Origin: a virus
Direction: 5' to 3' (one strand)
Length of the DNA: 64,000 nucleotides
Virus record (IMG/VR): IMGVR_UViG_3300042503_000838
Span: 61,843 to 125,842 of that record
Under the pieces are notes generated by a model. The model ran no database searches, was not told where the DNA came from, and saw only the letters and a program-made list of their open reading frames with translations. A program made the translations under genes and the position numbers. Shown here in pieces: positions 24,193-30,788 of the stretch (its first letter is position 1; every line of letters starts with the position of its first letter).

Positions 24193-24241
24193 CTCTTGCA
24201 CTAAGGGGCTTCGGCCCTTTACTGCAGGACTCAATATCCTG
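24193..24241 (+). ncRNA. Attenuator-like double hairpin, copy 2
   Basis: Directly after the stop codon of the 66-aa gene. Outer stem CTTGCA/TGCAGG (195-200, 223-228; one G-T pair) with inner GGGC-TTCG-GCCC (206-217), then CTTT. CAGGA (225-229) can alternatively pair with TCCTG (237-241). Compared with copy 1 the inner stem and tetraloop differ but pairing is kept, which supports an RNA function. Confidence 0.65.
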
Positions 24242-24266
24242 CATCAAACTTGTAGCTCAACACCAC

Positions 24267-24464
24267 ATGAAACACACAGTTCGTTTGGAACCAGGGCGAT
24301 TTATCCACCTTGATTCTTACTATGCGTCTCATGAGACACGCCTTAGTAAGATCTGCGTGGTAGCCCTGACACTAACCATTGCCGCACTCACTGCAGGTGC
24401 AGTGATCGGCATGGATATCACAAACCCAACTCCTACTCAACACCATGACAACACTCAGCGCTAA
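24267..24464 (+). CDS. Small single-TM early protein
   Basis: 65 aa. Soluble N-terminal 27 residues then a membrane helix (ICVVALTLTIAALTAGAVIG) and a polar tail. AC-rich leader AGCTCAACACCAC before the ATG. The 3' end overlaps the next gene by 20 bp. Third membrane-directed small protein within 1.3 kb. Confidence 0.6.
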   Translation: MKHTVRLEPGRFIHLDSYYASHETRLSKICVVALTLTIAALTAGAVIGMDITNPTPTQHHDNTQR

Positions 24465-24783
24465 CATCAAACTTATCGAAGATCGCATCCAGGAACTCTG
24501 TGATGCACTACAAGATCACTTTTACAAACAGTACCAACGTGTCTGCACATATGAAATTGTGCGAGGCGTTAAGTACTACAAGATCATCCACGTCTGCAAC
24601 CCTGGCTGTGAACGTGAAGGCAGGTCAGTCCATGCATTTGTCGCAAGGCAAACAGGGACTGTATACAAGCCTGCCTCATGGAAAGCACCAGCGAAACATG
24701 CCAGGTACCAGCTACTAGATGACGGATCATTTGCTAGGTGCCTAGAAAAAGCAGACTGGGCTGGAGCGTACCTCTACCTGTAG
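24445..24783 (+). CDS. Hypothetical early protein
   Basis: 112 aa, Cys/His/Lys/Tyr-containing soluble protein: RIQELCDALQDHFYKQYQRV, VRGVKYYKIIHVCNPGCEREG, then HAFVARQTGTVYKPASWKAP. The CNPGC pair and other Cys might bind metal but no known finger pattern fits. Overlaps the previous gene, so translation is likely coupled. Confidence 0.65.
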   Translation: MTTLSANIKLIEDRIQELCDALQDHFYKQYQRVCTYEIVRGVKYYKIIHVCNPGCEREGRSVHAFVARQTGTVYKPASWKAPAKHARYQLLDDGSFARCLEKADWAGAYLYL

Positions 24784-24820
24784 TCACACCACAGGTAGCG
24801 TACCACCCTCGCATCACACT

Positions 24821-24854
24821 ACATGCGTTGTTGCATAGCTAGCAACCAGCATGT
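24821..24854 (+). ncRNA. Leader hairpin with ATAGCTA loop
   Basis: Two-tier hairpin: outer ACATGC/GCATGT (821-826, 849-854), internal loop, inner GTTGC/GCAAC (830-834, 842-846) closing the 7-nt loop ATAGCTA. Same architecture and nearly the same loop as the repeated element at 26307 and 26578, with different stem bases. Ends 27 nt before the ATG at 24882. Confidence 0.55.
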
Positions 24855-24881
24855 AACCTAACTCAGCACCAACCCAACTCC

Positions 24882-25097
24882 ATGGAACTCCTCAATCAAT
24901 TTGATGTTGCTAACCCTGATCACGTCTCAGTGATTACCAGGGATGGCAAGGTTATTATCTCCATCCGCAAGGATGGGACAGATGTAACTATTGGTATTCC
25001 CCATGGGTCTAGCAACAACATCTTTAACACAACCCCCCGGCCCCCTCTACAACAGCCAGCACCACAGATAAAGGCTGTTAAGGAGGTAAGGCCTTAG
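24882..25097 (+). CDS. Hypothetical early protein
   Basis: 71 aa. First half beta-like (HVSVITRDGKVIISIRKDG), second half Pro/Gln-rich and disordered. AC-rich leader CACCAACCCAACTCC before ATG. Unrecognised. Confidence 0.55.
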   Translation: MELLNQFDVANPDHVSVITRDGKVIISIRKDGTDVTIGIPHGSSNNIFNTTPRPPLQQPAPQIKAVKEVRP

Positions 25098-25160
25098 TTG
25101 TTTTCTTGATAAACAACGGTTATTAGGATTCCAAGTAACTGAACTCACCCCAACACTCCA

Positions 25161-25535
25161 ATGAAATCACGCATCTCTGTCCTTAAAGAAGACCAGATCT
25201 GGGCACTGCGTTGCAAAGGATATCGCTACGACTTGATCGCTAGCATTGTCAACTGCAGCCCAGTATCTATGACACAGGTACTCCGACGGGTAAGGCAACG
25301 TCCTCCCGTCAAGGAAGACCCAATCAAACGTGGCCGTTACCGTGGCTTCCTAAGTGATGCCCAGGTAAATGACATTCGTAACCGTGCCAAGTACAAGGAA
25401 CCCATTGGGTTTATTGCCAGGGCTTACGACATGACACCAGAGGCCATCTATGCAATCGTCAGCTACAGGACCTATAAGGAACCCTGCAAAGATGATGTAT
25501 TTATCCCACGCTTTGCTAACAGACTCATGAGGTAG
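25161..25535 (+). CDS. Early protein with two helix-turn-helix units
   Basis: 124 aa. Two HTH-like stretches: EDQIWALRCKGYRYDLIASI with VSMTQVLRRVRQ (residues about 8-45), and SDAQVNDIRNRAKYKEPIGF with AEAIYAIVS-type recognition helix (about 65-105). The second resembles the HTH tails of homing endonucleases (also in the 112-aa protein at 31628). A DNA-binding regulator is the simplest reading. Confidence 0.65.
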   Translation: MKSRISVLKEDQIWALRCKGYRYDLIASIVNCSPVSMTQVLRRVRQRPPVKEDPIKRGRYRGFLSDAQVNDIRNRAKYKEPIGFIARAYDMTPEAIYAIVSYRTYKEPCKDDVFIPRFANRLMR

Positions 25536-25551
25536 TACATAAGTATTATCA

Positions 25552-25572
25552 ATCACCCCACAATGGGGTGAT
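25552..25572 (+). terminator. 9-bp hairpin after the HTH gene
   Basis: ATCACCCCA/TGGGGTGAT with a 3-nt loop. No long T-run follows, so termination strength is uncertain; it immediately precedes the pseudoknot-like leader at 25581. Confidence 0.55.
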
Positions 25573-25580
25573 CCTACTCA

Positions 25581-25608
25581 CGTCCTGAGTAAGACGTTAA
25601 ACTGCTCA
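25581..25608 (+). ncRNA. Pseudoknot-like leader, copy 2
   Basis: Stem 1 CGTC/GACG (581-584, 593-596), loop CTGAGTAA, linker TTAAACT (597-603), then GCTCA (604-608) pairing TGAGT (586-590) inside the loop: an H-type pseudoknot. 22 nt later comes the ATG of the 47-aa gene. Confidence 0.65.
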
Positions 25609-25630
25609 CCGTTCCATCTCAACTCAGACC

Positions 25631-25774
25631 ATGATTGAACTTGATCAGAACTACAACGCTGACTTGCTTGATGCTATGGCAGACATTGCCTACGAGCAGG
25701 AGCAAGCCATGTTTGAATCCAATCAAGAAGAATGGATTCTAGTTGAACATCCACTTACTTACCAAGGTGACTAA
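25631..25774 (+). CDS. 47-aa acidic early peptide
   Basis: Short gene, ATG at 25631 behind CATCTCAACTCAGACC, stop at 25772-25774. Acidic and helical (ADLLDAMADIAYEQEQAMFE). It has the complete early module, pseudoknot leader plus AC-rich spacer plus ORF, which is the main evidence that it is a gene. Next start is 2 bp after its stop. Confidence 0.6.
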   Translation: MIELDQNYNADLLDAMADIAYEQEQAMFESNQEEWILVEHPLTYQGD

Positions 25775-25776
25775 CC

Positions 25777-26235
25777 ATGGCCAAATCAATTCAACGCACT
25801 GAAGTGTGGGATGAAGACCCAATCATTCTCTTCATCACACTCATCTCAATCTCAATCACACTCATAGGAGATCTCATCTCATGTCTCTTCAACCTGAACA
25901 ACTGCTCATCGCAGACGCTTTCGGCTACGAACCCTGTGGTCCAGACGAAGCTTCAGAACAGTACCAAGCCTACGCAGACTTCCAAGACGCACCCAAAGGC
26001 GCCATCGCCTGCACTGGTAACGTCTACCGAAACAAGCGTGGAACCCTCCGTTGCTACTGGATCCCAACCGGTGGCAACTACTCAGCCCAGGACAAAGAAG
26101 ATCTCGAAGGATGGTACGACGTCCCAACCAACGAAGAGATCGAGGAGTACACATTCGACAGCTGCTGCCTCACTCCCTGTGGAGACGAAGTCGAACCCGA
26201 TCATTCCGACAGCTGGCTTAGGATTCTCGGCTTGA
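25777..26235 (+). CDS. Possible small TM protein whose 3' two thirds overlap another gene
   Basis: 152 aa open frame. The first ~35 residues (ILFITLISISITLIGDLISC) form a convincing membrane segment; from residue 36 on it is Ser/Thr/Pro-rich and coincides with the 119-aa gene in another frame, where codon use clearly favours the 119-aa protein. The start ATG lies 2 bp behind the previous stop. The TM part is probably expressed; the tail may be non-selected sequence or true dual coding. Confidence 0.45.
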   Translation: MAKSIQRTEVWDEDPIILFITLISISITLIGDLISCLFNLNNCSSQTLSATNPVVQTKLQNSTKPTQTSKTHPKAPSPALVTSTETSVEPSVATGSQPVATTQPRTKKISKDGTTSQPTKRSRSTHSTAAASLPVETKSNPIIPTAGLGFSA

Positions 26236-26240
26236 TCTAA
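25881..26240 (+). CDS. Hypothetical early protein, acidic
   Basis: 119 aa. GGAGA lies 9 bases before the ATG, an exception among early genes. Third codon positions are dominated by C, as in well-expressed genes of this phage. The sequence looks folded: ACTGNVYRNKRGTLRCYWIP, DLEGWYDVPTNEEIEEYTFD, with Cys pairs (DSCCLTPCGDE). No family recognised. Confidence 0.65.
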   Translation: MSLQPEQLLIADAFGYEPCGPDEASEQYQAYADFQDAPKGAIACTGNVYRNKRGTLRCYWIPTGGNYSAQDKEDLEGWYDVPTNEEIEEYTFDSCCLTPCGDEVEPDHSDSWLRILGLI

Positions 26241-26275
26241 CCTACATCACATAACACTAGCGTTATGCTGACATG

Positions 26276-26293
26276 CGCTATTCGCGAATAGCG
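26276..26293. promoter_or_regulatory. 18-bp perfect palindrome
   Basis: CGCTATTCGCGAATAGCG is a perfect inverted repeat without spacer. It could be an operator for a dimeric regulator or, in RNA, a hairpin. It lies 36 bp after a stop codon and just ahead of the repeated ATAACTA hairpin. Confidence 0.5.
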
Positions 26294-26306
26294 AACAGTA
26301 AGTACC

Positions 26307-26336
26307 AGGGTATTGCCAGATAACTACTGGCCTACC
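26307..26336 (+). repeat. 30-bp direct repeat forming ATAACTA-loop hairpin, copy 1
   Basis: Identical over 30 bp to 26578-26607. Contains GGTA/TACC outer pairs and the inner stem GCCAG/CTGGC (315-319, 327-331) closing loop ATAACTA. Lies 27 bases before the ATG of the 68-aa gene. Related in design to the hairpin at 24821. Confidence 0.7.
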
Positions 26337-26362
26337 TATCTAAACTCAAAGCGATTAACACA

Positions 26363-26569
26363 ATGCCACAAAGAATTTTTGTTTTCAAAACCACTGAAGT
26401 TACTTCAGATGGCAGACCTTATCTTCTAGCTATACCAGAAGATAAGATAACTGAACTGCGTACAACTTATGGCAGCGATAACATCTATGCAATTGTTAAC
26501 GGCACGAAAGTCAATTGTTCCTTTGAGCGATTGATCAAAGAACTAGGTACGCCTCACAACTGTTTTTAA
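26363..26569 (+). CDS. Hypothetical early protein
   Basis: 68 aa: beta strand start (RIFVFKTTEVTSDGRPYLLA), helix (EDKITELRTTYGSDNIYAIV). Compact small fold, unrecognised. Flanked on both sides by copies of the 30-bp hairpin repeat, suggesting a duplicated leader unit. Confidence 0.6.
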   Translation: MPQRIFVFKTTEVTSDGRPYLLAIPEDKITELRTTYGSDNIYAIVNGTKVNCSFERLIKELGTPHNCF

Positions 26570-26577
26570 ACTCATCA

Positions 26578-26607
26578 AGGGTATTGCCAGATAACTACTG
26601 GCCTACC
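26578..26607 (+). repeat. 30-bp direct repeat forming ATAACTA-loop hairpin, copy 2
   Basis: Perfect copy of 26307-26336, 271 bp downstream, again in an intergenic leader. Perfect identity in noncoding sequence implies recent duplication or strong constraint. Confidence 0.7.
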
Positions 26608-26625
26608 CCCTGCACCCCTGCAAGA

Positions 26626-26672
26626 AGTACCAGAGGTGCACCCTTAATCTATTAGGGAATACCTCTGTACTA
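26626..26672 (+). ncRNA. Long two-part hairpin in the leader of the 95-aa gene
   Basis: AGTAC-c-AGAGGT pairs with ACCTCT-GTACT (11 bp, one bulge) and encloses CCCTtAAT/ATTAGGG. The element follows repeat copy 2 directly and ends about 30 bases before the ATG at 26704. Confidence 0.55.
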
Positions 26673-26703
26673 CACACCATTCATTCACTTACCAACCCAA
26701 GAC

Positions 26704-26991
26704 ATGACACCTACCTACCGTCAACCCAAACTTAATGAGTACCACAAACTCACAGATATTCTTGAAGAACTACAAGCAATGTCTCAACGTGAGAGCAAGA
26801 GGCATGAAATAGATCAACACCTGACTCCATCCATGCTTGCTCTACTGGATAACGAGATCATTCCCATACTTGAGAATGAACTGGAATGGGAACCATCAGA
26901 TGCAGACCTTAGCTGTGATGGTGAACCGCCCCTGACTGCTGATGAAATGCACACTGCAGCATGGCGTCAGCACCAGGAACTGCATAGCTAA
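26704..26991 (+). CDS. Hypothetical early protein
   Basis: 95 aa, acidic, mostly helical (LNEYHKLTDILEELQAMSQR, LDNEIIPILENELEWEPSDA). Leader without Shine-Dalgarno. No family recognised. Confidence 0.6.
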   Translation: MTPTYRQPKLNEYHKLTDILEELQAMSQRESKRHEIDQHLTPSMLALLDNEIIPILENELEWEPSDADLSCDGEPPLTADEMHTAAWRQHQELHS

Positions 26992-27030
26992 CAGCCCTAC
27001 CGCAACATTAAGGAATCATTAAGACCACTG

Positions 27031-27068
27031 GTCATGGCTTGCTGCCACCTGGTAGACTTGCCGTGACC
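27031..27068 (+). ncRNA. 9-bp leader hairpin
   Basis: GGTCATGGC pairs with GCCGTGACC (one T-G pair) around a 20-nt loop. It stands about 28 nt before the ATG of the 67-aa gene, in the same place as structured leaders of other early genes. Confidence 0.5.
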
Positions 27069-27096
27069 ACACTCAGATCTCACTTGACACCACACC

Positions 27097-27300
27097 ATGT
27101 CCGACAGCATTCGCATCCCAGACTCAATTGATCTTCAGCGTCTACAAGCTATGCAGCTTGTAGCCAAGATGAAAGAATCAGCTGATAAACATGGGGTTGG
27201 TTTCATTGGGGGCTTCATTGCCCCCAATGGAGAGAAATTCATCATGACAAATATGGATGATGAAGATACCCAAGCATTACTACCTGACAATTTGAAATGA
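27097..27300 (+). CDS. Hypothetical early protein
   Basis: 67 aa; helix DLQRLQAMQLVAKMKESADK then a Gly-rich turn and beta segment (GFIAPNGEKFIMTN), acidic tail. The stop overlaps the start of a 26-aa membrane peptide (ATGA). Confidence 0.6.
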   Translation: MSDSIRIPDSIDLQRLQAMQLVAKMKESADKHGVGFIGGFIAPNGEKFIMTNMDDEDTQALLPDNLK

Positions 27301-27377
27301 CAACCATTGAATTCTTGATTCTATTTGGAATTCTTGTTTGCTTTTCCTTGTTACTTAACTATTTGATTTATGGATAA
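27297..27377 (+). CDS. 26-aa single-TM microprotein
   Basis: ATG at 27297 overlaps the upstream stop (ATGA) and its stop overlaps the next gene's ATG at 27370. The peptide is one hydrophobic helix (IEFLILFGILVCFSLLLNYL). Double translational overlap is good evidence for a real gene. Possible membrane modulator; unknown. Confidence 0.55.
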   Translation: MTTIEFLILFGILVCFSLLLNYLIYG

Positions 27378-27666
27378 ACACAAAGCAATGATCGATGAGA
27401 TCATTGACAAATTCAACTTTGAACGAGTGCACATTGCTATGACAGCACTTGACTGGCAATGGGCAACCACAGCAGGTAATGGATATGCAATACCAACACT
27501 AACCAAACTCAAAGCAATGGCACGTACTTTGTTACGTGAATCCTTTAATGAAACACAAGTTAGCAGTGGTGGTTTTGTAGCCACTTACCATCCCAAGGAC
27601 GAACTTACCTCTGAGTATTTTGACTTGAAGTTTGTACTCCATCACGCAGATTCTTACGATGACTAA
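27370..27666 (+). CDS. Hypothetical early protein
   Basis: 98 aa. Helical start (HKAMIDEIIDKFNFERVHIAM), then LDWQWATTAGNGYAIPTLTKL and a beta-like end (YFDLKFVLHHA). I recall similar small proteins with a W-xW-A-IPT core in phages but not a named function. Overlaps neighbours on both sides by 8 bp. Confidence 0.65.
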   Translation: MDKHKAMIDEIIDKFNFERVHIAMTALDWQWATTAGNGYAIPTLTKLKAMARTLLRESFNETQVSSGGFVATYHPKDELTSEYFDLKFVLHHADSYDD

Positions 27667-28009
27667 CCAACAACATCCCATTATTCCGCCACAAGATCTA
27701 CGCAACAAGTGGCTTGATGAGGCGCCAAGTACCAGTGTGTACGACTATCTCATTGACAGCGCAGCACAATGGGGTGCCGACACGGAGCTAGAAGCCTGTT
27801 GTGAGTGGCTTGTAGCACACCAATGGCTTTCGGCATCTGGCGCATGTCTTTTAAATCTTCGTACTGACCGTCGTCCCAGGCCTCTTAGCCTGAAGGAACA
27901 GGCGTTAGCAGTACTTGAAGAAGAACCTGAAGATGCTAAAGAACTTATTGTGTTTGACACAGATCAAGTTAATCTCATCCGCCGCGCACTCGAGGCGTTA
28001 CCTGAATGA
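27659..28009 (+). CDS. Cyanophage-type small protein (PPQDL...AAQWGAD...RRALEALP family), copy 1
   Basis: 116 aa from ATG at 27659. Contains HPIIPPQDLRNKWLDEAP, AAQWGADTELEACCEWL and an end RRALEALPE. The protein at 32265-32597 has the same order of motifs, so the two are paralogues. Such short proteins recur in cyanobacterial phages and Synechococcus genomes; function not known. Ends 4 bp into the next gene (ATGA). Confidence 0.75.
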   Translation: MTNQQHPIIPPQDLRNKWLDEAPSTSVYDYLIDSAAQWGADTELEACCEWLVAHQWLSASGACLLNLRTDRRPRPLSLKEQALAVLEEEPEDAKELIVFDTDQVNLIRRALEALPE

Positions 28010-28203
28010 CTGACAAATCACCCATCAACTTTGATAAGACCATCGCTGGGTTTAACATAACCGAGCATGGTATTAAATCATTCACCAAATCAATTCAACT
28101 TGGTCCGTTCCAGATTACACTTAACGCTAGAGAATCTGGTGTACGTGGATCTATTTCATTGCCTGGCACAGGCTTGAGCAAACGAAACATACGTTTGCTC
28201 TGA
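28006..28203 (+). CDS. DUF4236-like small beta protein
   Basis: 65 aa. Beta pattern SFTKSIQLGPFQITLN followed by SGVRGSISLPGTGLSKR resembles the DUF4236 N-terminal module, which has the same IGP...SxxGxxxSxxG-x-PGTGLS layout. Function of that family is unknown. Coupled to the previous gene by ATGA. Confidence 0.55.
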   Translation: MTDKSPINFDKTIAGFNITEHGIKSFTKSIQLGPFQITLNARESGVRGSISLPGTGLSKRNIRLL

Positions 28204-28206
28204 TCC

Positions 28207-28237
28207 AAGGACCTGGGATGTCCTTAAACTCATCCAG
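28207..28237 (+). ncRNA. Pseudoknot-like leader, copy 3
   Basis: Stem 1 AAGGAC/GTCCTT (207-212, 220-225), loop CTGGGAT, linker TAAACTC, then ATCCAG (232-237) pairing back to CTGG-AT in the loop. Stem 1 differs at several positions from other copies but stays paired. ATG follows at 28257. Confidence 0.6.
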
Positions 28238-28256
28238 TCCAACTCAACCTCATCTC

Positions 28257-28454
28257 ATGAACTCGACCGAACTCCACGCCATGATTGCCCGCATGGACAG
28301 CTATGGCGGCTCATTCGTATCCTCAATAGCACAAGCACTACGCTTTGCTGATCCAAAGAATCGGCAGCGTTTGCTTGATGCATTCCCTGATCTTGTCCAG
28401 AAGTATGGACCTCAAGGTCAGTTTGCCCAAGCCAAACAACTCACACAGGTGTAA
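28257..28454 (+). CDS. Hypothetical early protein
   Basis: 65 aa from ATG at 28257 (behind CTCAACCTCATCTC). Helices MNSTELHAMIARMDSYGGSF and DPKNRQRLLDAFPDLVQKYG. The frame opens earlier, inside the pseudoknot element, at an ATG I reject. A similar short protein type (R-x-LLDAFPDLV-xKYGP) occurs in cyanophages as I recall; no function. Confidence 0.65.
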   Translation: MNSTELHAMIARMDSYGGSFVSSIAQALRFADPKNRQRLLDAFPDLVQKYGPQGQFAQAKQLTQV

Positions 28455-28457
28455 CCC

Positions 28458-28706
28458 ATGCAAGTCCTAGCAATCGAAGACACATTCATTGACGGCAACG
28501 ATGTCACAGTTACAGCAGTGGTTGACGAAATGCGTCTCATTCGCAAGTCGACTTACCTCGACCCTGATGAGTACGCTCCTGCACTATGCAGAACAAGCTT
28601 CGAACTGGATGAGGGAGAACAAATCCCTCTTGACGAAGATGGCTTCTGCGATTATCTTGCTTTGCTCAACCCTGACTGGGAATTACTCCCAGTAGATAAC
28701 GACTGA
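28458..28706 (+). CDS. Hypothetical early protein, acidic
   Basis: 82 aa, strongly acidic with beta-like start (MQVLAIEDTFIDGNDVTVTA) and EQIPLDEDGFCDYLALL. Three bp after the previous stop. Acidic mimicry of DNA is possible for early phage proteins but nothing specific is visible. Confidence 0.6.
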   Translation: MQVLAIEDTFIDGNDVTVTAVVDEMRLIRKSTYLDPDEYAPALCRTSFELDEGEQIPLDEDGFCDYLALLNPDWELLPVDND

Positions 28707-28713
28707 CATCACA

Positions 28714-28741
28714 CGTCCTGGACATGACGCTAAACTGTCCA
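28714..28741 (+). ncRNA. Pseudoknot-like leader, copy 4
   Basis: Stem 1 CGTC/GACG (714-717, 726-729), loop CTGGACAT, linker CTAAACT, stem 2 TGGAC/GTCCA (719-723, 737-741). One of the clearest copies. The ATG of the 580-aa gene follows at 28770. Confidence 0.7.
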
Positions 28742-28769
28742 CTCACTCCGAACCTACTCCGAACTTATC

Positions 28770-30512
28770 ATGCAGTTTCAATTACCCTCGAACCTTCAAA
28801 CAGAACTCCTGGCTTACGATCCCAAGCTCAAGCAGCTTCAACGTGAGCAGAATCCTATATCAACCAAAGCTAAAGCTAAGTTTCCACTTGGTGCAGTCTT
28901 TGATCTGATACCTGCTGATGTTGTTACACCTACAAAGCTTGAGCAAGTAATAACAGATCTCAATGCCAGGGGTGTAGCACATCGCCATACTCAGTTTACC
29001 AAGGTAACAGATATTGCTACACCAAGAGCACGCACTATTACCTATGCCATCATCTATCACTATGAGAAGGTGTGGTATGCAGCATGGCTACCACCCAAAG
29101 GACAAGAGAATGATTATGTATATGGCTATGCATATGCATACAAGAATCTTGATTCAGTACGCAAATCTATTCCAAGTTCGTTGCTTCAAAACAATAGTAC
29201 AACTCCAGTTGAATATGTTAAGTACGGACGCAGTGAGTTCTGTGTTGTACGCCAGAACTTAACCAAGGAAGATATTGCCAACGGCAATACAACTCATTGG
29301 TGGTGCCCTTGCTACGTATCATACGGCAAAGGCGGTAATATCAGGACAGCTATATCCGCATTTGAATCTGCACTTAGCCAAACCATTCCCAAGTGGGATG
29401 ACTCACGTAAATTCTTTGATCGTATTGTCACCAATAATTGGGCTACAATTCTTGGATTAAAACGTTGCAGTAAGTATTGGAATACTTTTGCAGATCCAGA
29501 GCAAGCTATGCGTGATGCAATTCCATCTGCAGATTTGTTTTACGGAATAGCTGATACATACAAGAAGGATAATAATGATTATCACAGCCAAGTATATTGC
29601 ATTGCTCATCGCGTACTGCATATAGTTGGTACACCATTCTTCCGCAAGTGGATTCAATCGCAATGCGATGAAGCCATTGCAATGTTTAATAACCCTGAGA
29701 ACAATCTATTCTGCAAGATAACTCAACCTTGGAATCGTATTGAAAAACTAGTGCAGGCTATTGATTACGTTAATAATATTTGGCCGGACTGCCCTGTTGA
29801 TTTCTATCAGAACCATATTGAATATCTAATTGGCACACGACTTGATCGTTACGTAGGTGAAAAGGCAAAGACTTGGTTGTGCACACATATGCAACCAGCT
29901 TCCTTCTTTCATATCCTCAAGAAAAACTACGAAGATCAGATCAATGATAAATCCAGTAGCTTGTCTTACTACACAAGCACTGAGATAGGCAAGCTTACAT
30001 TCTATTTAACTGAATGGAATGACTCACTATCAATGCTTGATGATGTGCTCAACAATGACATGACCATTGATCCGCCAAGGCGTTGGCGCCTGACTGAGTT
30101 CCATGATCATGTGCAAGCAGAAGCATGGAAGATCAAGCATCCAAACGCTAGCCTGCCCCAGGATCTATTCCCCTCACCTGTCAAGGTTGAAGTGGGTGAT
30201 GAACGCTGGTCATTCTTCCAGCCTCATGACACACATCAATTGTCAGCATGGGGCCAGGCCGTACGTAATTGCGTCGGCAATGCCAGTGAGTATGCCACTG
30301 GTGTACGCAAGAAGAAACATTTCATTGTGCTCTGTATGGTTGACGGCAAACCTCAGTTCACTGTCCAACTCAAAGTTGAGATGGGCATGATGAGCGTTAG
30401 CCAGATCGTTGGTACATCCAACCAGCGGTTGACGCAAGAGCAGAAGGATTCCTACACAGAAGCCTTTGGCAAAGCGTTGAAACTTCAAGCAGATGCGCTA
30501 GAGTCTGTCTAG
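28770..30512 (+). CDS. PcfJ-like protein
   Basis: 580 aa. The C-terminal ~90 residues match the PcfJ-like pattern: LSAWGQAVRNCVGNASEYATG, FIVLCMVDGKPQFTVQL, then QIVGTSNQRLTQEQ (small-molecule-like HCVG...YxxxI...PxxTIEL...Q-GxxN order). The N-terminal 450 residues are unique, helical and Tyr/Trp/Asn-rich. PcfJ-like proteins occur in phages and conjugative plasmids; activity is not known. AT-richer than neighbours. Controlled by a clear pseudoknot leader, without Shine-Dalgarno. Confidence 0.7.
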   Translation: MQFQLPSNLQTELLAYDPKLKQLQREQNPISTKAKAKFPLGAVFDLIPADVVTPTKLEQVITDLNARGVAHRHTQFTKVTDIATPRARTITYAIIYHYEKVWYAAWLPPKGQENDYVYGYAYAYKNLDSVRKSIPSSLLQNNSTTPVEYVKYGRSEFCVVRQNLTKEDIANGNTTHWWCPCYVSYGKGGNIRTAISAFESALSQTIPKWDDSRKFFDRIVTNNWATILGLKRCSKYWNTFADPEQAMRDAIPSADLFYGIADTYKKDNNDYHSQVYCIAHRVLHIVGTPFFRKWIQSQCDEAIAMFNNPENNLFCKITQPWNRIEKLVQAIDYVNNIWPDCPVDFYQNHIEYLIGTRLDRYVGEKAKTWLCTHMQPASFFHILKKNYEDQINDKSSSLSYYTSTEIGKLTFYLTEWNDSLSMLDDVLNNDMTIDPPRRWRLTEFHDHVQAEAWKIKHPNASLPQDLFPSPVKVEVGDERWSFFQPHDTHQLSAWGQAVRNCVGNASEYATGVRKKKHFIVLCMVDGKPQFTVQLKVEMGMMSVSQIVGTSNQRLTQEQKDSYTEAFGKALKLQADALESV

Positions 30513-30527
30513 CGCGCACAGGCTTGC

Positions 30528-30555
30528 CAGTCGTAGCCTCGATACTAGGGCTGGC
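30528..30555 (+). ncRNA. Leader hairpin before the 74-aa gene
   Basis: TGCCAG and CTGGCA (6 bp) with an inner TAG/CTA pair set. It precedes the ATG at 30564 by 9 bases, so the structure could control access to the start codon. Confidence 0.45.
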
Positions 30556-30563
30556 ATTCATCT

Positions 30564-30788
30564 ATGACTGAGTACACCGACGACCAACTCCTAGCACAAG
30601 CACTCGCCAACATTGGTGAATACATACATACTCATGGCACACCTGATTATGTATTGATTGATGAGCAGGATCCTCGCAATGAGGATGACTACGACACATG
30701 GAGCTATGGCACTGAGCCATTGCCACATGATCACACTTGGCAGCACACATCAATTGATGTGAGTGTAAGTCCAAGTGAGCCCGAGTAG
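30564..30788 (+). CDS. Hypothetical acidic early protein; 3' end overlaps a tRNA
   Basis: 74 aa, acidic (DEQDPRNEDDYDTWSYG), with N-terminal helix (TDDQLLAQALANIGEYI). Its last codons and stop (TAG) are the first ten bases of the tRNA at 30779, so RNA processing of the tRNA would destroy the end of this message, a potential link between the two. Confidence 0.6.
   Translation: MTEYTDDQLLAQALANIGEYIHTHGTPDYVLIDEQDPRNEDDYDTWSYGTEPLPHDHTWQHTSIDVSVSPSEPE

Noticed and set aside
26307-26607. CRISPR-like repeats
   Set aside because: Only two copies 271 bp apart with a gene between them; no array of spacers.
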